This document shows positions 1 through 8,515 of a stretch of 64,000 bases of DNA, in pieces. A program made the position numbers and the translations under genes. Location: positions 123,695 to 187,694 of the forward strand of contig WBZZ01006011.1 in the NCBI GenBank assembly GCA_019918135.1, written 5' to 3'. This DNA is from Paulinella micropora. Its lineage: Eukaryota > Cercozoa > Imbricatea > Euglyphida > Paulinellidae. The number at the start of each line of letters is the position of its first letter. Position 1 is the first letter of the stretch. Under the pieces are notes generated by a model. It did no database searches. It saw only the letters and a list, made by a program, of their open reading frames with translations, and was not told the DNA's origin.

Positions 1-147
1 CCTCGAATAACAGAGGTACTTATGCAGACATGTCGTCCGCGCGCAGAGAAAGGCTCTGTAATTGGCACGGTGTTTGCGAAAGCGGTGCCGGAGTTTCTGC
101 GCTTGCTCGAAAAGCAGCTGGTCAGCACGGGGCCCGCTGCGCACTAG
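1..147 (+). CDS. C-terminal end of a gene cut by the window edge
   Basis: Frame 1 is open from the first base to a TAG ending at 147 and gives 48 residues of normal composition, ending in a helical FLRLLEKQL stretch. I do not recognise a family. The frame matches the local GC-rich coding style better than the other two frames here. The start lies outside the window. Confidence is moderate because so little is visible. Confidence 0.45.
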   Translation, partial: PRITEVLMQTCRPRAEKGSVIGTVFAKAVPEFLRLLEKQLVSTGPAAH

Positions 148-815
148 TCTACGTGGTGCGAGGGTTCCTCAGACAAAGCAACCAAAGTTTGTTTGTTTTT
201 TTTTTGTTTTAATTAAAATCGTCTCAAACGCTAACAAGAGAGAAAGAGAGAGAGAGAGAGGGTGGTTTTTGTTAATTAGCTTTCCAATGAGAGGCGGCGC
301 ATTATCTCAACGAAAACTGGCGGGGCTCGACAGTCCACACCCATTGGTATTCAGAGGGCTTTTCGGGATGGCACGGCCATGGCTTGCGCTTGTCCTTGCA
401 TTTCTTGAACATCTCCTTTCAGACTTGGTCTGCACACCAAAGAAAAAACACAACTTGCCAACAGAAATGAGTTTTTTTTGCCAGGAATGAGGAAAGGGAG
501 AGAAAAAGGCAGGGGCGGCGGGGGGGATAGGGGGAGGGGCGCCCCCTGGTACTGCCTTTTTCGGCCATATCAAGGCTGGCGAACCCCGGTTGCTAATTTT
601 TTTTAGCAAACCCCCTGCCAATTTTTTAGCAAACCCAGAATCCTGCCACCGAGGGAACCAGGTGGCTGGTGGCGCGCAGTCGGTGCTATTTCTATTGCCA
701 AGTGTCGGGGCAGACAAAGCAACCAAAGTTTGTTTTTTTGTTTTAATTAGCTTTCCAATGAGGCGGCGCATTCTCTGGGACCAGAAAGCATGGCTCCCTC
801 GGGACTAGAATTTCC
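148..815. repeat. Non-coding repeat patchwork, left copy
   Basis: No convincing gene is seen here. It holds a (GA)n tract (238-261), a segment at 266-500 repeated at 2245-2480, a segment at 610-674 (recurring phrase TTTTTAGCAAAC, then CCACCGAGGG) repeated at 2658-2718 and 2752-2815, a GC palindrome at 531-546, and a copy of the GATATGGCC motif at 548-574. ORFs reading through the repeats differ by unconstrained substitutions between copies, which argues against coding. Confidence 0.6.
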
Positions 816-819
816 TTTT

Positions 820-1308
820 CTACGCACTCTTTTTCTTTTTGCCGCACTGAACACACTTGTTTTGTTCCAGGAGTAGCCGTCGTATTTGTTCAAAAGTGCG
901 TATGCGTTCAAAAGCAGGGGATCGTGCTTTTTGTGATTCGTCATATTTTGCGTTGATCTCTTCTTTTTGTTCCGTTGTTCGTTCCCACGGCGGTGGGTAT
1001 TTGTTTTCAAATTCCCTCCAGGCTTCATCGGCCTGTTTCTCTTCGTTAGTCCAGTACTGCAGGGAATCGTCGACTGCTTGCTTTGCAGTTTCAAATTGTT
1101 TGTCCCCAAGCTGGGCGATTTCCTTTTTCCATTGTGAAAGGAAGTCGTTTTGTCTTGTCTTAAACGCGAGCTGACCACTGTCGGGTGGTGCCTCTTGCAT
1201 CCATACGTCGGATTCCAGGGGTTTCCTAGTTAAAGCCTGTTTATTAAGTCGGATAAGTTCGTCTGCTGCCTGCAGCAGTTCCTTCTTCCAGCTCGCTGTC
1301 TCGCTCAT
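820..1308 (-). CDS. Small charged helical protein with CxxC tail
   Basis: A 162-residue protein starting at ATG 1308. It is strongly helical and charged, with regularly spaced W, K and E (SWKKELLQAADELIRL near the N-terminus), and it ends in KCVQCGKKKKSA, one CxxC pair followed by a lysine run. The unrelated-looking gene at 6236-6742 ends in a similar KCGKCGKTKKAKK, so the Cys-Lys tail may be a shared localisation or nucleic-acid-binding element (inference). No known family is recognised. The protein-like composition, unlike its shadow frames, supports coding. Confidence 0.7.
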   Translation of the reverse strand: MSETASWKKELLQAADELIRLNKQALTRKPLESDVWMQEAPPDSGQLAFKTRQNDFLSQWKKEIAQLGDKQFETAKQAVDDSLQYWTNEEKQADEAWREFENKYPPPWERTTEQKEEINAKYDESQKARSPAFERIRTFEQIRRLLLEQNKCVQCGKKKKSA

Positions 1309-1332
1309 TGGTTACAGCCCTGGAACAGGTCT

Positions 1333-1911
1333 TTAACCAGTAAGTAAAGGCGCGAGGTAGTAGGGAAAGCGTGGCGCAGGGACAAGGGGGGGGGCGGCAC
1401 CCCCCTCCCTTTCTCCAGCCCGACTCCCTCCCTTCCCCTCTCCCCCCCTCCTTCCCTCTCCCTCCCTCTCCCTTTCTTTCCACCACCTGCAAAAGGAAGT
1501 TTCTTTTCTTGTTTCGGCGCACATATTATAGCTAGCTGAACTAAATAGACAAAAGCCAGGGCGGCAGTAGGAAGAAACGTACATAAAGCCCAGACACGGC
1601 AAAGCTTCCCACACCACGGCCGGCAAGCCCAGCCAAAACATAATTCTGGCGCAATACACACTATAGTCTACACCCCGAGAAAGACTTTGTTCATGCGCCA
1701 CGGGCACGCACGCACTAAGCATGTTCAGGATCCGACTGGATTTTAAGTGTTCTAAATACAACGGTGCAGACGATCGATGGTCCAAACAGAGTCTTAACAC
1801 CTCTGTGTGCCAGAACGAGACGGACGCAAGGCACCACGCCAGGCTTAGTAAAAGTTTCCAAGCAGCCTCGGTGGCCAGGCGCCCGGGTGTGCCCCTAGAC
1901 TGGTTGAACAT
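1333..1911 (-). CDS. Possible membrane or secreted protein
   Basis: A 192-residue ORF. The first 130 residues look protein-like, with hydrophobic stretches (AAWKLLLSLAWCLASVSF near the N-terminus and a second around residues 90-125) and several cysteines. The last 60 residues translate a purine/pyrimidine-biased tract (1380-1490) and may not be real protein. Immediately upstream on the same strand, 1914-2078 opens with a signal-peptide-like sequence in another frame, so the two may belong to one locus. Function unknown. Confidence 0.4.
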   Translation of the reverse strand: MFNQSRGTPGRLATEAAWKLLLSLAWCLASVSFWHTEVLRLCLDHRSSAPLYLEHLKSSRILNMLSACVPVAHEQSLSRGVDYSVYCARIMFWLGLPAVVWEALPCLGFMYVSSYCRPGFCLFSSASYNMCAETRKETSFCRWWKEREREGEGRRGGEGKGGSRAGEREGGAAPPLVPAPRFPYYLAPLLTG

Positions 1912-1913
1912 AA

Positions 1914-2078
1914 TTAGCCCCCGGCCCGGCTACTTGCAACAGGGTCCCAGCAAGGGTCGGTATCCTGCGCCGACGGCTCCTGCCAGAGCCTCTGTGGCGT
2001 CACGGCCACGACAGTCAGCGATAGAGAAAAGAGGATGGTAAGGCTAGCTACCGTGGTATACCAAGAATCTAGTACCAT
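1914..2078 (-). CDS. Short ORF with signal-peptide-like N-terminus
   Basis: Starting at ATG 2078, the ORF gives MVLDSWYTTVASLTILFSLS followed by more hydrophobic residues and a plausible VVA cleavage site, then about 25 polar residues. This is a classic signal-peptide profile. The ORF is short (54 codons) and abuts the 1333-1911 ORF in a different frame, so it may be that gene's 5' end. An upstream extension to 2180 runs into repeat DNA and was not used. Confidence 0.35.
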   Translation of the reverse strand: MVLDSWYTTVASLTILFSLSLTVVAVTPQRLWQEPSAQDTDPCWDPVASSRAGG

Positions 2079-2099
2079 CCCTTTTGCACCTTGTAGATT

Positions 2100-2985
2100 A
2101 TTATAGTGAGTGGAAAGGAAGCGGAAGAGGGTGAGTTGTTTTGTGATATGGCCGAAAAGCCCCTGCCAACTTTTTAGCAAACTCCGCAGTCGGTGCTATT
2201 TTTATTTCCAAGTGTCGGGGCAGACAAAGCAACCAAAAGTTTGTTTTTTTGTTTCAATTAGCTTTCCAATGAGAGGCGGCGCATTATCTCAACGAAAACT
2301 GGCGGGGCTCGACAGTCCACACCCATTGGTATTCAGGGGGCTTTTCGGGATGGCACGGCCATGGCTTGCGATTGTCCTTGCGTTTCTTGAACATCTCCCT
2401 TCAGACTTGGTCTGCATACCAAAGAAAAAACACAACTTGCCAACAGAAATGAGGTTTTTTTTGCCAGGAATGAGGAAGGGGAGAGAGAGAGAGGCAGGGG
2501 CGGGGGCGGGGGGGATAGGGGGGAGGGGCGCCCCCGGGTGGCGTGATATGGCCGAAAAAAGGGGCATTTGCCGTAATGTCCCGGGTACTGCCCTTTTCGG
2601 CCATATCAAGGGGTCAGGTGGCTGGTGGCGCCCCCCTTGCTACAATTTTTTAGCAGCACCCTGCCAATTTTTTAGCAACCCAGAATCCTGCCACCGAGGG
2701 AACCAGGTGGCCGGTGGCGTGCCCACGCGGGCTACATTTTTTTTAGCAAAACTCCTGCTAACTTTTTAGCAAACTCCAGAATCCTGTCACCGAGGGGGTC
2801 AGGTGGCTGGTGGCGCTATTTCTATTGCCGAAAGAGGGGGCATTTGCCATCATGTCCCCTGGTACTGCCTTTTTGGCCATATCAAGCCCGGGGGGGCGGC
2901 ACCCCCCCCCCCCATCCCCCCTCCCCTCTCCTTTTCCTCTCTGTCTCTCACCTGCAATTTTGGATTTCCCCAAGAAAATAACGCG
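2100..2985. repeat. Non-coding repeat patchwork, right copy
   Basis: Second copy of the repeats at 148-815: the 2245-2480 segment is nearly identical to 266-500, and the segments at 2658-2718 and 2752-2815 match 610-674. Four copies of the GATATGGCC motif lie here (2144-2160, 2544-2562, 2584-2610, 2861-2886) with GC palindromes near 2517-2536 and 2888-2912. No gene is supported. Confidence 0.6.
2544..2610. repeat. Inverted repeat with GATATGGCC arms
   Basis: The left arm TGATATGGCCGAAAA and the right arm TTTTCGGCCATATCA face each other across about 35 bases, so the segment can fold into a long hairpin. Single-arm copies occur at 548-574, 2144-2160, 2861-2886, 19757-19784, 42461-42487 and 53310-53332. 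It could be a small non-autonomous element end or a transcription-processing hairpin. Confidence 0.6.
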
Positions 2986-2987
2986 AA

Positions 2988-4655
2988 ATGCAAGATCAAC
3001 CGGCCGAGCCCGAACCCGGGCCCGCTCGTTTCGTGCGGTTTGTGTTTGAGGCTCCGGCCACAGCTGGGGCTACAGTCACGAAAAAAACGTGGCTGTGCCC
3101 CCGAAGGCTCCTAGCAGCTTTACCCAAGAACTCACTCTTGCATGAATTCTCGCGCATATGTACGAACGCTTCCTTCTTCACGACCCCGGCCACCGTCGTC
3201 CCAGAGCTGAAGTTGGCCTTGGATCCTAGGCACTTGGAACTCGTGCAAACGGAAGTTTCTTCTTACTCGTCTAATCTGTACAGGGCTCTCATCGACAGGT
3301 GTGAAACGCTGGCCCGACTCCATGGCTGCCTTGCACCTAAGCTTTTGTTGAATTCCAATCAATACTTGCTTTGCATAGAGGGAGGCAGCGAGTCTGAGCT
3401 GCTCCTGACGCTGGTGGAACAGGCGCGGCTGAATGTGCCGAGCTGCTGCGAGCCAGTGGCCCCGCTGTACCTCTCCCGCTGGGGCCCCGAGCAATATGAG
3501 ATGCTCTTTTTCCTGGGGCTTGACTTTCCCGCCTGCGAGCGCGTGGTACGGTTGTACGAAGAATTTTGCCTTCATGGACTATTGTGCACTCCTCACCTCG
3601 AGAGTCATTATCTGCGCGTACTTTCAGGCGCCAAGCTAGTTGAGGAAAAGAATGTGGGTTTCGGGCATGATCTCGCAGTCTCACTGAATTACTTTTGGGG
3701 GGCTGCCGGGGGGCCAAGGTCCAGGGACAAGGGGCCCCTGTACCCAGGGGAAACAAAGCGTTACTTACCGTTGGAGTCGGAATTAGAAGCAATGCACGTG
3801 TCGTACACCAAGCATCCATACGGGCTATCAGAGCGCAAGCCCTACGAGGGCCTGAGCCCCCTGGCTGCGTTATCGGCGCTAGTTTCTCAGGCCAAGGAAC
3901 TTGCCTGGGCCGCCGGCCTCACGCAGCTGCCGTGGTCGGGTACCCTGCAGGGTGAGCTCAAGCAGTTTGAACAGTCACTGCAGGACGCGTCGGCACAAGT
4001 CCCGCCCCCTTTGCCAGCGCTGGCTGGAGAAGTGCCCTCAGTCCTGGGCCGACAGATCAGGCTGTGCGAAAAGGTTCTGGAGTGCTATAGCTATAGCTAC
4101 AGCTGTACCCCGCCACAGCCAGCGCCGGGGCCTATACTGGAAAACAAGGACTGCCCCGAGACCGTGCTTGTCTGTCTGGGAAAAGACAAACGCGAATACA
4201 GCCGGGAGGTGCTGCAGGCGCTGCCGAAGCTGCGGGCCAAGCTCGAGCAAGACCCCTCGGCCGCTTCCATCACGCTAGAGCAGTCCTCCTCCACCTGCGG
4301 CGTGCACTCCAGCCTGATTTTGGACGAGATTGGCTCTTGCTATGGCAGTGTCATTCTAAGCTTGGTGTGCCATGGCAGACGTTTGGCAAAGAGCAGCGTA
4401 AGGGCGGCAGAGTGTCAGCGCCGGGCCCTGCAGCTGGAATACGTGTACCATGGCCTGGCGCAGGGTCTCTGGCAGATCGCGGACTGTGTCCAAGATTGTT
4501 ACGTTTCTCCCTTGCCCAAACCCGCCGAGATCACGGAATGGGACACAGCCGCGTTCCGAGCTCTTCGAGAGTGGGGCCTCGAGTTCCGCTACATCGCATA
4601 CGCCGCGCGGTTGTGTGCCAAGTTGCATCGTCAGCGCGGAGAATTTTTTTTCTGA
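2988..4655 (+). CDS. Large unknown protein, possible BTB-like N-terminus
   Basis: A 555-codon ORF starting at ATG 2988 with a convincing composition throughout. The N-terminal 100 residues (FVRFVFEAPATAG, then a basic stretch, then ALPKNSLLHEFSR) have the strand-helix rhythm of a BTB/POZ domain, but the match is too weak to assign. The rest is helical with many cysteines. Coding signal continues beyond 4655 in another frame to a TAG at 5046, so the C-terminus is probably longer than this ORF; the change falls in a T run. No operon context. Confidence 0.7.
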   Translation: MQDQPAEPEPGPARFVRFVFEAPATAGATVTKKTWLCPRRLLAALPKNSLLHEFSRICTNASFFTTPATVVPELKLALDPRHLELVQTEVSSYSSNLYRALIDRCETLARLHGCLAPKLLLNSNQYLLCIEGGSESELLLTLVEQARLNVPSCCEPVAPLYLSRWGPEQYEMLFFLGLDFPACERVVRLYEEFCLHGLLCTPHLESHYLRVLSGAKLVEEKNVGFGHDLAVSLNYFWGAAGGPRSRDKGPLYPGETKRYLPLESELEAMHVSYTKHPYGLSERKPYEGLSPLAALSALVSQAKELAWAAGLTQLPWSGTLQGELKQFEQSLQDASAQVPPPLPALAGEVPSVLGRQIRLCEKVLECYSYSYSCTPPQPAPGPILENKDCPETVLVCLGKDKREYSREVLQALPKLRAKLEQDPSAASITLEQSSSTCGVHSSLILDEIGSCYGSVILSLVCHGRRLAKSSVRAAECQRRALQLEYVYHGLAQGLWQIADCVQDCYVSPLPKPAEITEWDTAAFRALREWGLEFRYIAYAARLCAKLHRQRGEFFF

Positions 4656-5046
4656 TGGACGACATCAGGCCAAGACTGTCTTGGGGCCTCGCGCTTTGAT
4701 CACCAATCCTCCTAACAAGACTCCACATCTAGTTCAGACATACTGGCGCTTGCTCGGCGAGCCACATGAGCCTGTACAATACAAAGCCCCTGCGGTTATC
4801 AAACAAGCTGAAATTTCTCAGAGTTACTACGACGGGTCAGCACTAAACGCCATCAGAAAATGCCTGCACGAGAGGGACCAACTCAGAGAAATACTAGAGC
4901 TTTTGCAAGAGCAGGGCAGCCCGCGTTCGGATGCTTGTGACAGGCTCCAGCGCAACATACGATCTTGTCTACAGATAGAGGAAACGTGCTTTGGACCAGA
5001 ACTAGCCGACTACCGAGCAATCTTGATGCGCTCGACACAGGAATAG
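4651..5046 (+). CDS. C-terminal segment of the preceding locus
   Basis: Open frame of about 130 residues with normal protein composition (YWRLLGEPHEPVQYKAPAVI near its start, helical KCLHERDQLREILELLQEQG later), ending at TAG 5046. It has no start codon of its own near its beginning and overlaps the end of the 2988-4655 ORF, so it is best read as the C-terminal part of that locus rather than a separate gene. Confidence 0.5.
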   Translation, partial: SDGRHQAKTVLGPRALITNPPNKTPHLVQTYWRLLGEPHEPVQYKAPAVIKQAEISQSYYDGSALNAIRKCLHERDQLREILELLQEQGSPRSDACDRLQRNIRSCLQIEETCFGPELADYRAILMRSTQE

Positions 5047-5163
5047 GGGGTGGAGGGGAGGAGGACGGGGGGGGGGGGGGGAGGGGGTGGGTTTGCTAAC
5101 CCCCTTTCCGGGGAGCGTTTTTTAAAATCTGCCTAATTGAAAACAAGAAAGTTCCCGGTGTGG

Positions 5164-6006
5164 ATGGAGGAGCAGCAGCAGCTGCAGCTCGGCGACAGAC
5201 AGACGGCGAAGAACAGGATGATCAAGAGACTAATCCGCCGGGCCGAGCAAGGGCGGGCTGTGGCTCAGTACAAACTGGGAAATCGCTACGAAACCGGGCG
5301 GGGAGTGCCCTTGGATCGGCATAAGGCGGCGGCGTGGTATGACCGGGCGGCCGCGCAGGGCTATGCCGCGGCCCAACACAACCTAGGGGTCTGCTACCTG
5401 CACGGGGAAGGAGTGGAAAAGGACAAGACAAAAGCGGTCGCGTACTTCACACAGGCCGCCGAGCAGGGCCTGACGGAGAGCCTGTATAGCCTGTGGATCT
5501 GCTATAGCCACGGGGCAGGGGTGCCCAGGGACATCAGCAAAGCTTTGCAATACCTGGCCCTGGCGGCGGATCAAGGACATTCCGAAGCACAGTGCAGTCT
5601 CGGAACTCTCTATAGCGAGGGGACCAGAGTGCCCAGGGACGACGAGGCAGCGATTGTGTATTTGACCCGAGCGGCAGTGCAAGGGATTCCTGTTGCTCAA
5701 TACAACCTGGCGATTTGCTACGACAGCGGACGAGGGGTTCCCCAGGACTACGAGAGAGCAGCCTGGTGGTACTACCTGGCGGCAAAGCAGGGACTCGCCC
5801 CTGCGCAGTGCAGCCTAGGTATCTGCTACTACCAAGGGGAAGGAGTGCCCCAAGACGGCGCGCGGGCGCTGAAGTGGTTAGATCGAGCGGCACAGCAGGG
5901 GAACTCGCTGGCACGCTGGAATCTGTGGGTTATTGGGCGCGGGAGGCTACGTGAACCAGCACTTCCTCCGAGCCACGCCACGGCGCAGCCCGCCTGCGGC
6001 GGCTGA
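5164..6006 (+). CDS. Sel1-like repeat protein
   Basis: About 280 residues from ATG 5164 (a TTG at 5137 is possible but less likely). At least six tandem Sel1-like repeats of about 36 residues are plain, each with an AAxxGxxxAQxxLGxxYxxG-type core: AEQGRAVAQYKLGNRYETG, AAQGYAAAQHNLGVCYLHG, ADQGHSEAQCSLGTLYSEG and so on. Sel1 repeats form alpha-alpha superhelices used as protein scaffolds, so the role is probably binding a partner. Paralogous repeat genes lie at 8516-10283 and 45827-46930. A G run at 5070-5091 separates it from the gene upstream. Confidence 0.9.
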   Translation: MEEQQQLQLGDRQTAKNRMIKRLIRRAEQGRAVAQYKLGNRYETGRGVPLDRHKAAAWYDRAAAQGYAAAQHNLGVCYLHGEGVEKDKTKAVAYFTQAAEQGLTESLYSLWICYSHGAGVPRDISKALQYLALAADQGHSEAQCSLGTLYSEGTRVPRDDEAAIVYLTRAAVQGIPVAQYNLAICYDSGRGVPQDYERAAWWYYLAAKQGLAPAQCSLGICYYQGEGVPQDGARALKWLDRAAQQGNSLARWNLWVIGRGRLREPALPPSHATAQPACGG

Positions 6007-6235
6007 CTTAGGGTCACTACGCGTGATAATGACGTCGTCCACAGGGGGGGGGGGGGGGAGAAGAGGAATGGTGGGGGGCACAAACCTTCCTTTGTCCCCT
6101 CCCCCCCACTCTTTCCCCCCCCCCCCCCCTCCTCTCCTGCTTAAGTGGCGCACGCCACTGGTTTGTGATGATTAAATCAGATTGTTTATAATCTAGTAAC
6201 GTTTAATTCTTCTTGCAAGAAAAGGAAAGAGACAA
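6007..6235. other. Spacer with G and C runs and AT-rich leader
   Basis: It contains a G run (6043-6058) and a C run (6117-6130), then an AT-rich stretch (6170-6215) just before the next start codon. The AT-rich part is a likely promoter region; no clear TATA box was chosen. Confidence 0.35.
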
Positions 6236-6742
6236 ATGCCGGTGACGTTAGACTTAGCCATCCAAATTCTGAAAGCAAGATATCAAACATCAGAAAGAAT
6301 TGAATTTCTTGACTATTGGTACAGAGCCTGCCAAAATAAAGCCCCCGGCCTTGTTTACGAAATTCTTAGTCAGCACATTGAGGAATTAGAGAAGACTAAG
6401 AATGCTGAAGAAGATCGAGCGAAGGTCTTGAAAGAAGAAGCAGAAAATATATTTAAAAGTAAAGATCCAGAAGCTAAAGTTGAAGCTGAAGCTGCATGGA
6501 ATGCCCTCCAGCACCAGCGGCATTATGGTGGCGCCCTTGAGGCAAAATATACCGACAAAGTTGATCAGTACAACAGACTTCGTGAGGAGATGCAGGGTCA
6601 TATCCGGGAAGCTTTTCCTTGCATATGGAAGGCACGTCTGCTGTCGCGGCTGCGCTGTCTTTTGTTTCCGAAGTGTGGCAAGTGTGGCAAAACAAAGAAG
6701 GCAAAGAAAGTCAGAGCCAAACGGCCCCATCAGCATCGGTAG
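6236..6742 (+). CDS. Small helical protein with Cys-Lys tail
   Basis: A 168-residue protein from ATG 6236. The first 125 residues are charged and helical, probably coiled coil between residues 45 and 90 (EELEKTKNAEEDRAKVLKEE). The C-terminus is basic with a CxxC-like pair, KCGKCGKTKKAKK. The tail resembles the end of the 820-1308 protein. It is less GC-rich than its neighbours. No family recognised; a nuclear or nucleic-acid-binding role is suggested only by the basic Cys tail. Confidence 0.75.
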   Translation: MPVTLDLAIQILKARYQTSERIEFLDYWYRACQNKAPGLVYEILSQHIEELEKTKNAEEDRAKVLKEEAENIFKSKDPEAKVEAEAAWNALQHQRHYGGALEAKYTDKVDQYNRLREEMQGHIREAFPCIWKARLLSRLRCLLFPKCGKCGKTKKAKKVRAKRPHQHR

Positions 6743-6910
6743 AAAGAGCTCCCTCTTCTTCCCTCCCCCCCCCCCCCCCCGCGCGTCGAGAGAACAGAGA
6801 GCGCTGCTCATGGTGCGTGCTACAATTGTTCATTCATTCGAGGTTTGTCTGCATTTTTCTTAAGAGCACACAAGAAGAGAGAGAGAGAAAGAGGGAAGAA
6901 ACGGCGAGGA

Positions 6911-8305
6911 ATGGAAGCCAAAGGAGCGACGTGTTTGTTGTGTTGGGAATGGAAGCACGTGCTGGGCGAAGAAGAGAAGGCAGTGTGGCGTGCGTGGCTC
7001 GAGCTTGGGGCTAGGGCTCCGGCCGTGGCGGAGCCTGTACTAAACTTGTACTTGACGGGGCTTGGCTTTCTAAGCAAGCGCCGCGCTATCAGCGCCCCGG
7101 GCATCATCGGCAGCCTGAAGACGCGTTTGTTGCAAGAAAGTACAAGACTGGCCCTGCGCTTGTACGTACAAGACCCTCCATACAGGTGGGAGATTATGCT
7201 GGCCGTTGTGTTGCTGTACTACTGTGGCGGCGACATCGAAACGGCCGAACGGATCTGCCTGGGCGCTCGGGCAAACGAGCACGTGCTGGTCGTCGTCGGG
7301 AAGAGCGGCATGGTGTGCAACCGCCTCGCCTTTGGGAAACACGGCCAGGAGGACATGCGGCAGTTGTTCCAGCGGTTTAGAAATATGGGCCAAGCAAAAG
7401 CGGGCGGTCTTTCATTGAAATCGCTGGTGGACTTCGCCGAGTCCCTGTTGCGGGAGGACGTGGTCCGCCGCAGAGAGGACGGGGTTGAGCACTTGGTGGG
7501 GGGTTTGGTGTCTTACGAGCAGTGGGCGCGGGACGCGGCGCACCTACGCAACAGCGCCGTGAAGAGCTTGGTGTTCCGGAATGTTGAGTGGACGATGCTG
7601 CCCTACGAGATGGCAGACTTAGGGGGACTGGTGGTGCTAGGGGGCCTAGAAATGGAACGGGTCCGGTTTGAGGGCGGCGGAGGCAAGAACAAGGTGGCGG
7701 AGCTGGCGGTGCAGGTCGCCCCCCTGCACAGATCGTCCTCTGGCTGCAAGTGTAACCTGCGCTTTGATTCGTGCTGGGGCCTGCGCTCGTTGCTGCTCGA
7801 ATGCAGTAGCTTGTGCCAGAACGTGAGTGTGGAGCTCCAAGATAACCCAGACCTGCGGCAGCTCTCGCTGGTGTCCCGAGAGCCCGTGCCCCAGGGCCTG
7901 CAGGCACGGGTGAGCCTGGGCGCCATCCCCTCGCTGCGAGTGGACCTTTTGTTCTGGTCTACCTTGCACAGCAAAGCCTGCTTTGAGCTGCGCGAAAACG
8001 TGGCGGGGACTCTACACCTGGTGCTGCACCGAGGAGGGCCTGGCCACTTGGAGCTGCGAAAAAAAGAAGGTATTACCGGCACGATCACGATTAAACACCT
8101 CTTAGTGACGGGGGATGCTTCTTGCCTACAAAGCCTGGCTTTGGAAGGGCTGAAGCCAGATTGGATAGACCTGTTGCTGTCTCATGTTCCTAGCCGGGGC
8201 TGGAGCTCACCTTTAGTGGCTGTGACTTACAGCAGGCGCGCTTGCTGGCCCACAAGGACCTGGCGTCTCCTAAATTCGAGAAGGATTGTAAGTACAAGCT
8301 CGTAG
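6911..8305 (+). CDS. LRR-like protein
   Basis: The start chosen is ATG 6911 (MEAKGATCLLCWEWKHV); the ORF extends 5' to 6845 through a purine tract that looks untranslated. About 465 codons. The N-terminal third is helical; residues 180 onward show irregular leucine-rich strands (SLVFRNVEWTMLPYEM, LGGLVVLGGLEMERVRF, LRSLLLECSSL, LRQLSLVSREP), as in F-box/LRR adaptors, though no clear F-box is seen. Coding signal passes to another frame near the 3' end and runs to about 8388. It resembles the 53385-55181 gene in layout. Likely a protein-interaction module. Confidence 0.7.
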   Translation: MEAKGATCLLCWEWKHVLGEEEKAVWRAWLELGARAPAVAEPVLNLYLTGLGFLSKRRAISAPGIIGSLKTRLLQESTRLALRLYVQDPPYRWEIMLAVVLLYYCGGDIETAERICLGARANEHVLVVVGKSGMVCNRLAFGKHGQEDMRQLFQRFRNMGQAKAGGLSLKSLVDFAESLLREDVVRRREDGVEHLVGGLVSYEQWARDAAHLRNSAVKSLVFRNVEWTMLPYEMADLGGLVVLGGLEMERVRFEGGGGKNKVAELAVQVAPLHRSSSGCKCNLRFDSCWGLRSLLLECSSLCQNVSVELQDNPDLRQLSLVSREPVPQGLQARVSLGAIPSLRVDLLFWSTLHSKACFELRENVAGTLHLVLHRGGPGHLELRKKEGITGTITIKHLLVTGDASCLQSLALEGLKPDWIDLLLSHVPSRGWSSPLVAVTYSRRACWPTRTWRLLNSRRIVSTSS

Positions 8306-8388
8306 CACCAAAGTCAACAAACGGACAGAACGAATGGGTGCAGCGGGGGCTGGGGGGGTGTACGCGCGGGTCATGCAGAATTTCTTAG

Positions 8389-8515
8389 GCAGTGTTTCCC
8401 CAAATGGCCGAACCTTTTTGGCACGTGCATTTTCACCACAGCAATGATTCGTAACTGCAGTGGGGGGGAGGGGAGGGGAAGGGGCGCGAATATCTTTTAA
8501 TAAAATGCAAGAGTT
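8389..8515. other. Convergent gene-end spacer
   Basis: Between the ends of two converging genes lie a G-rich run (8459-8483) and an AATAAA-type signal read on either strand (near 8495-8505). A likely shared 3' processing region. Confidence 0.35.

Noticed and set aside
62-771. ORFs on both strands over the left repeat region
   Set aside because: They read repeat DNA whose second copy changes amino acids as freely as silent sites.
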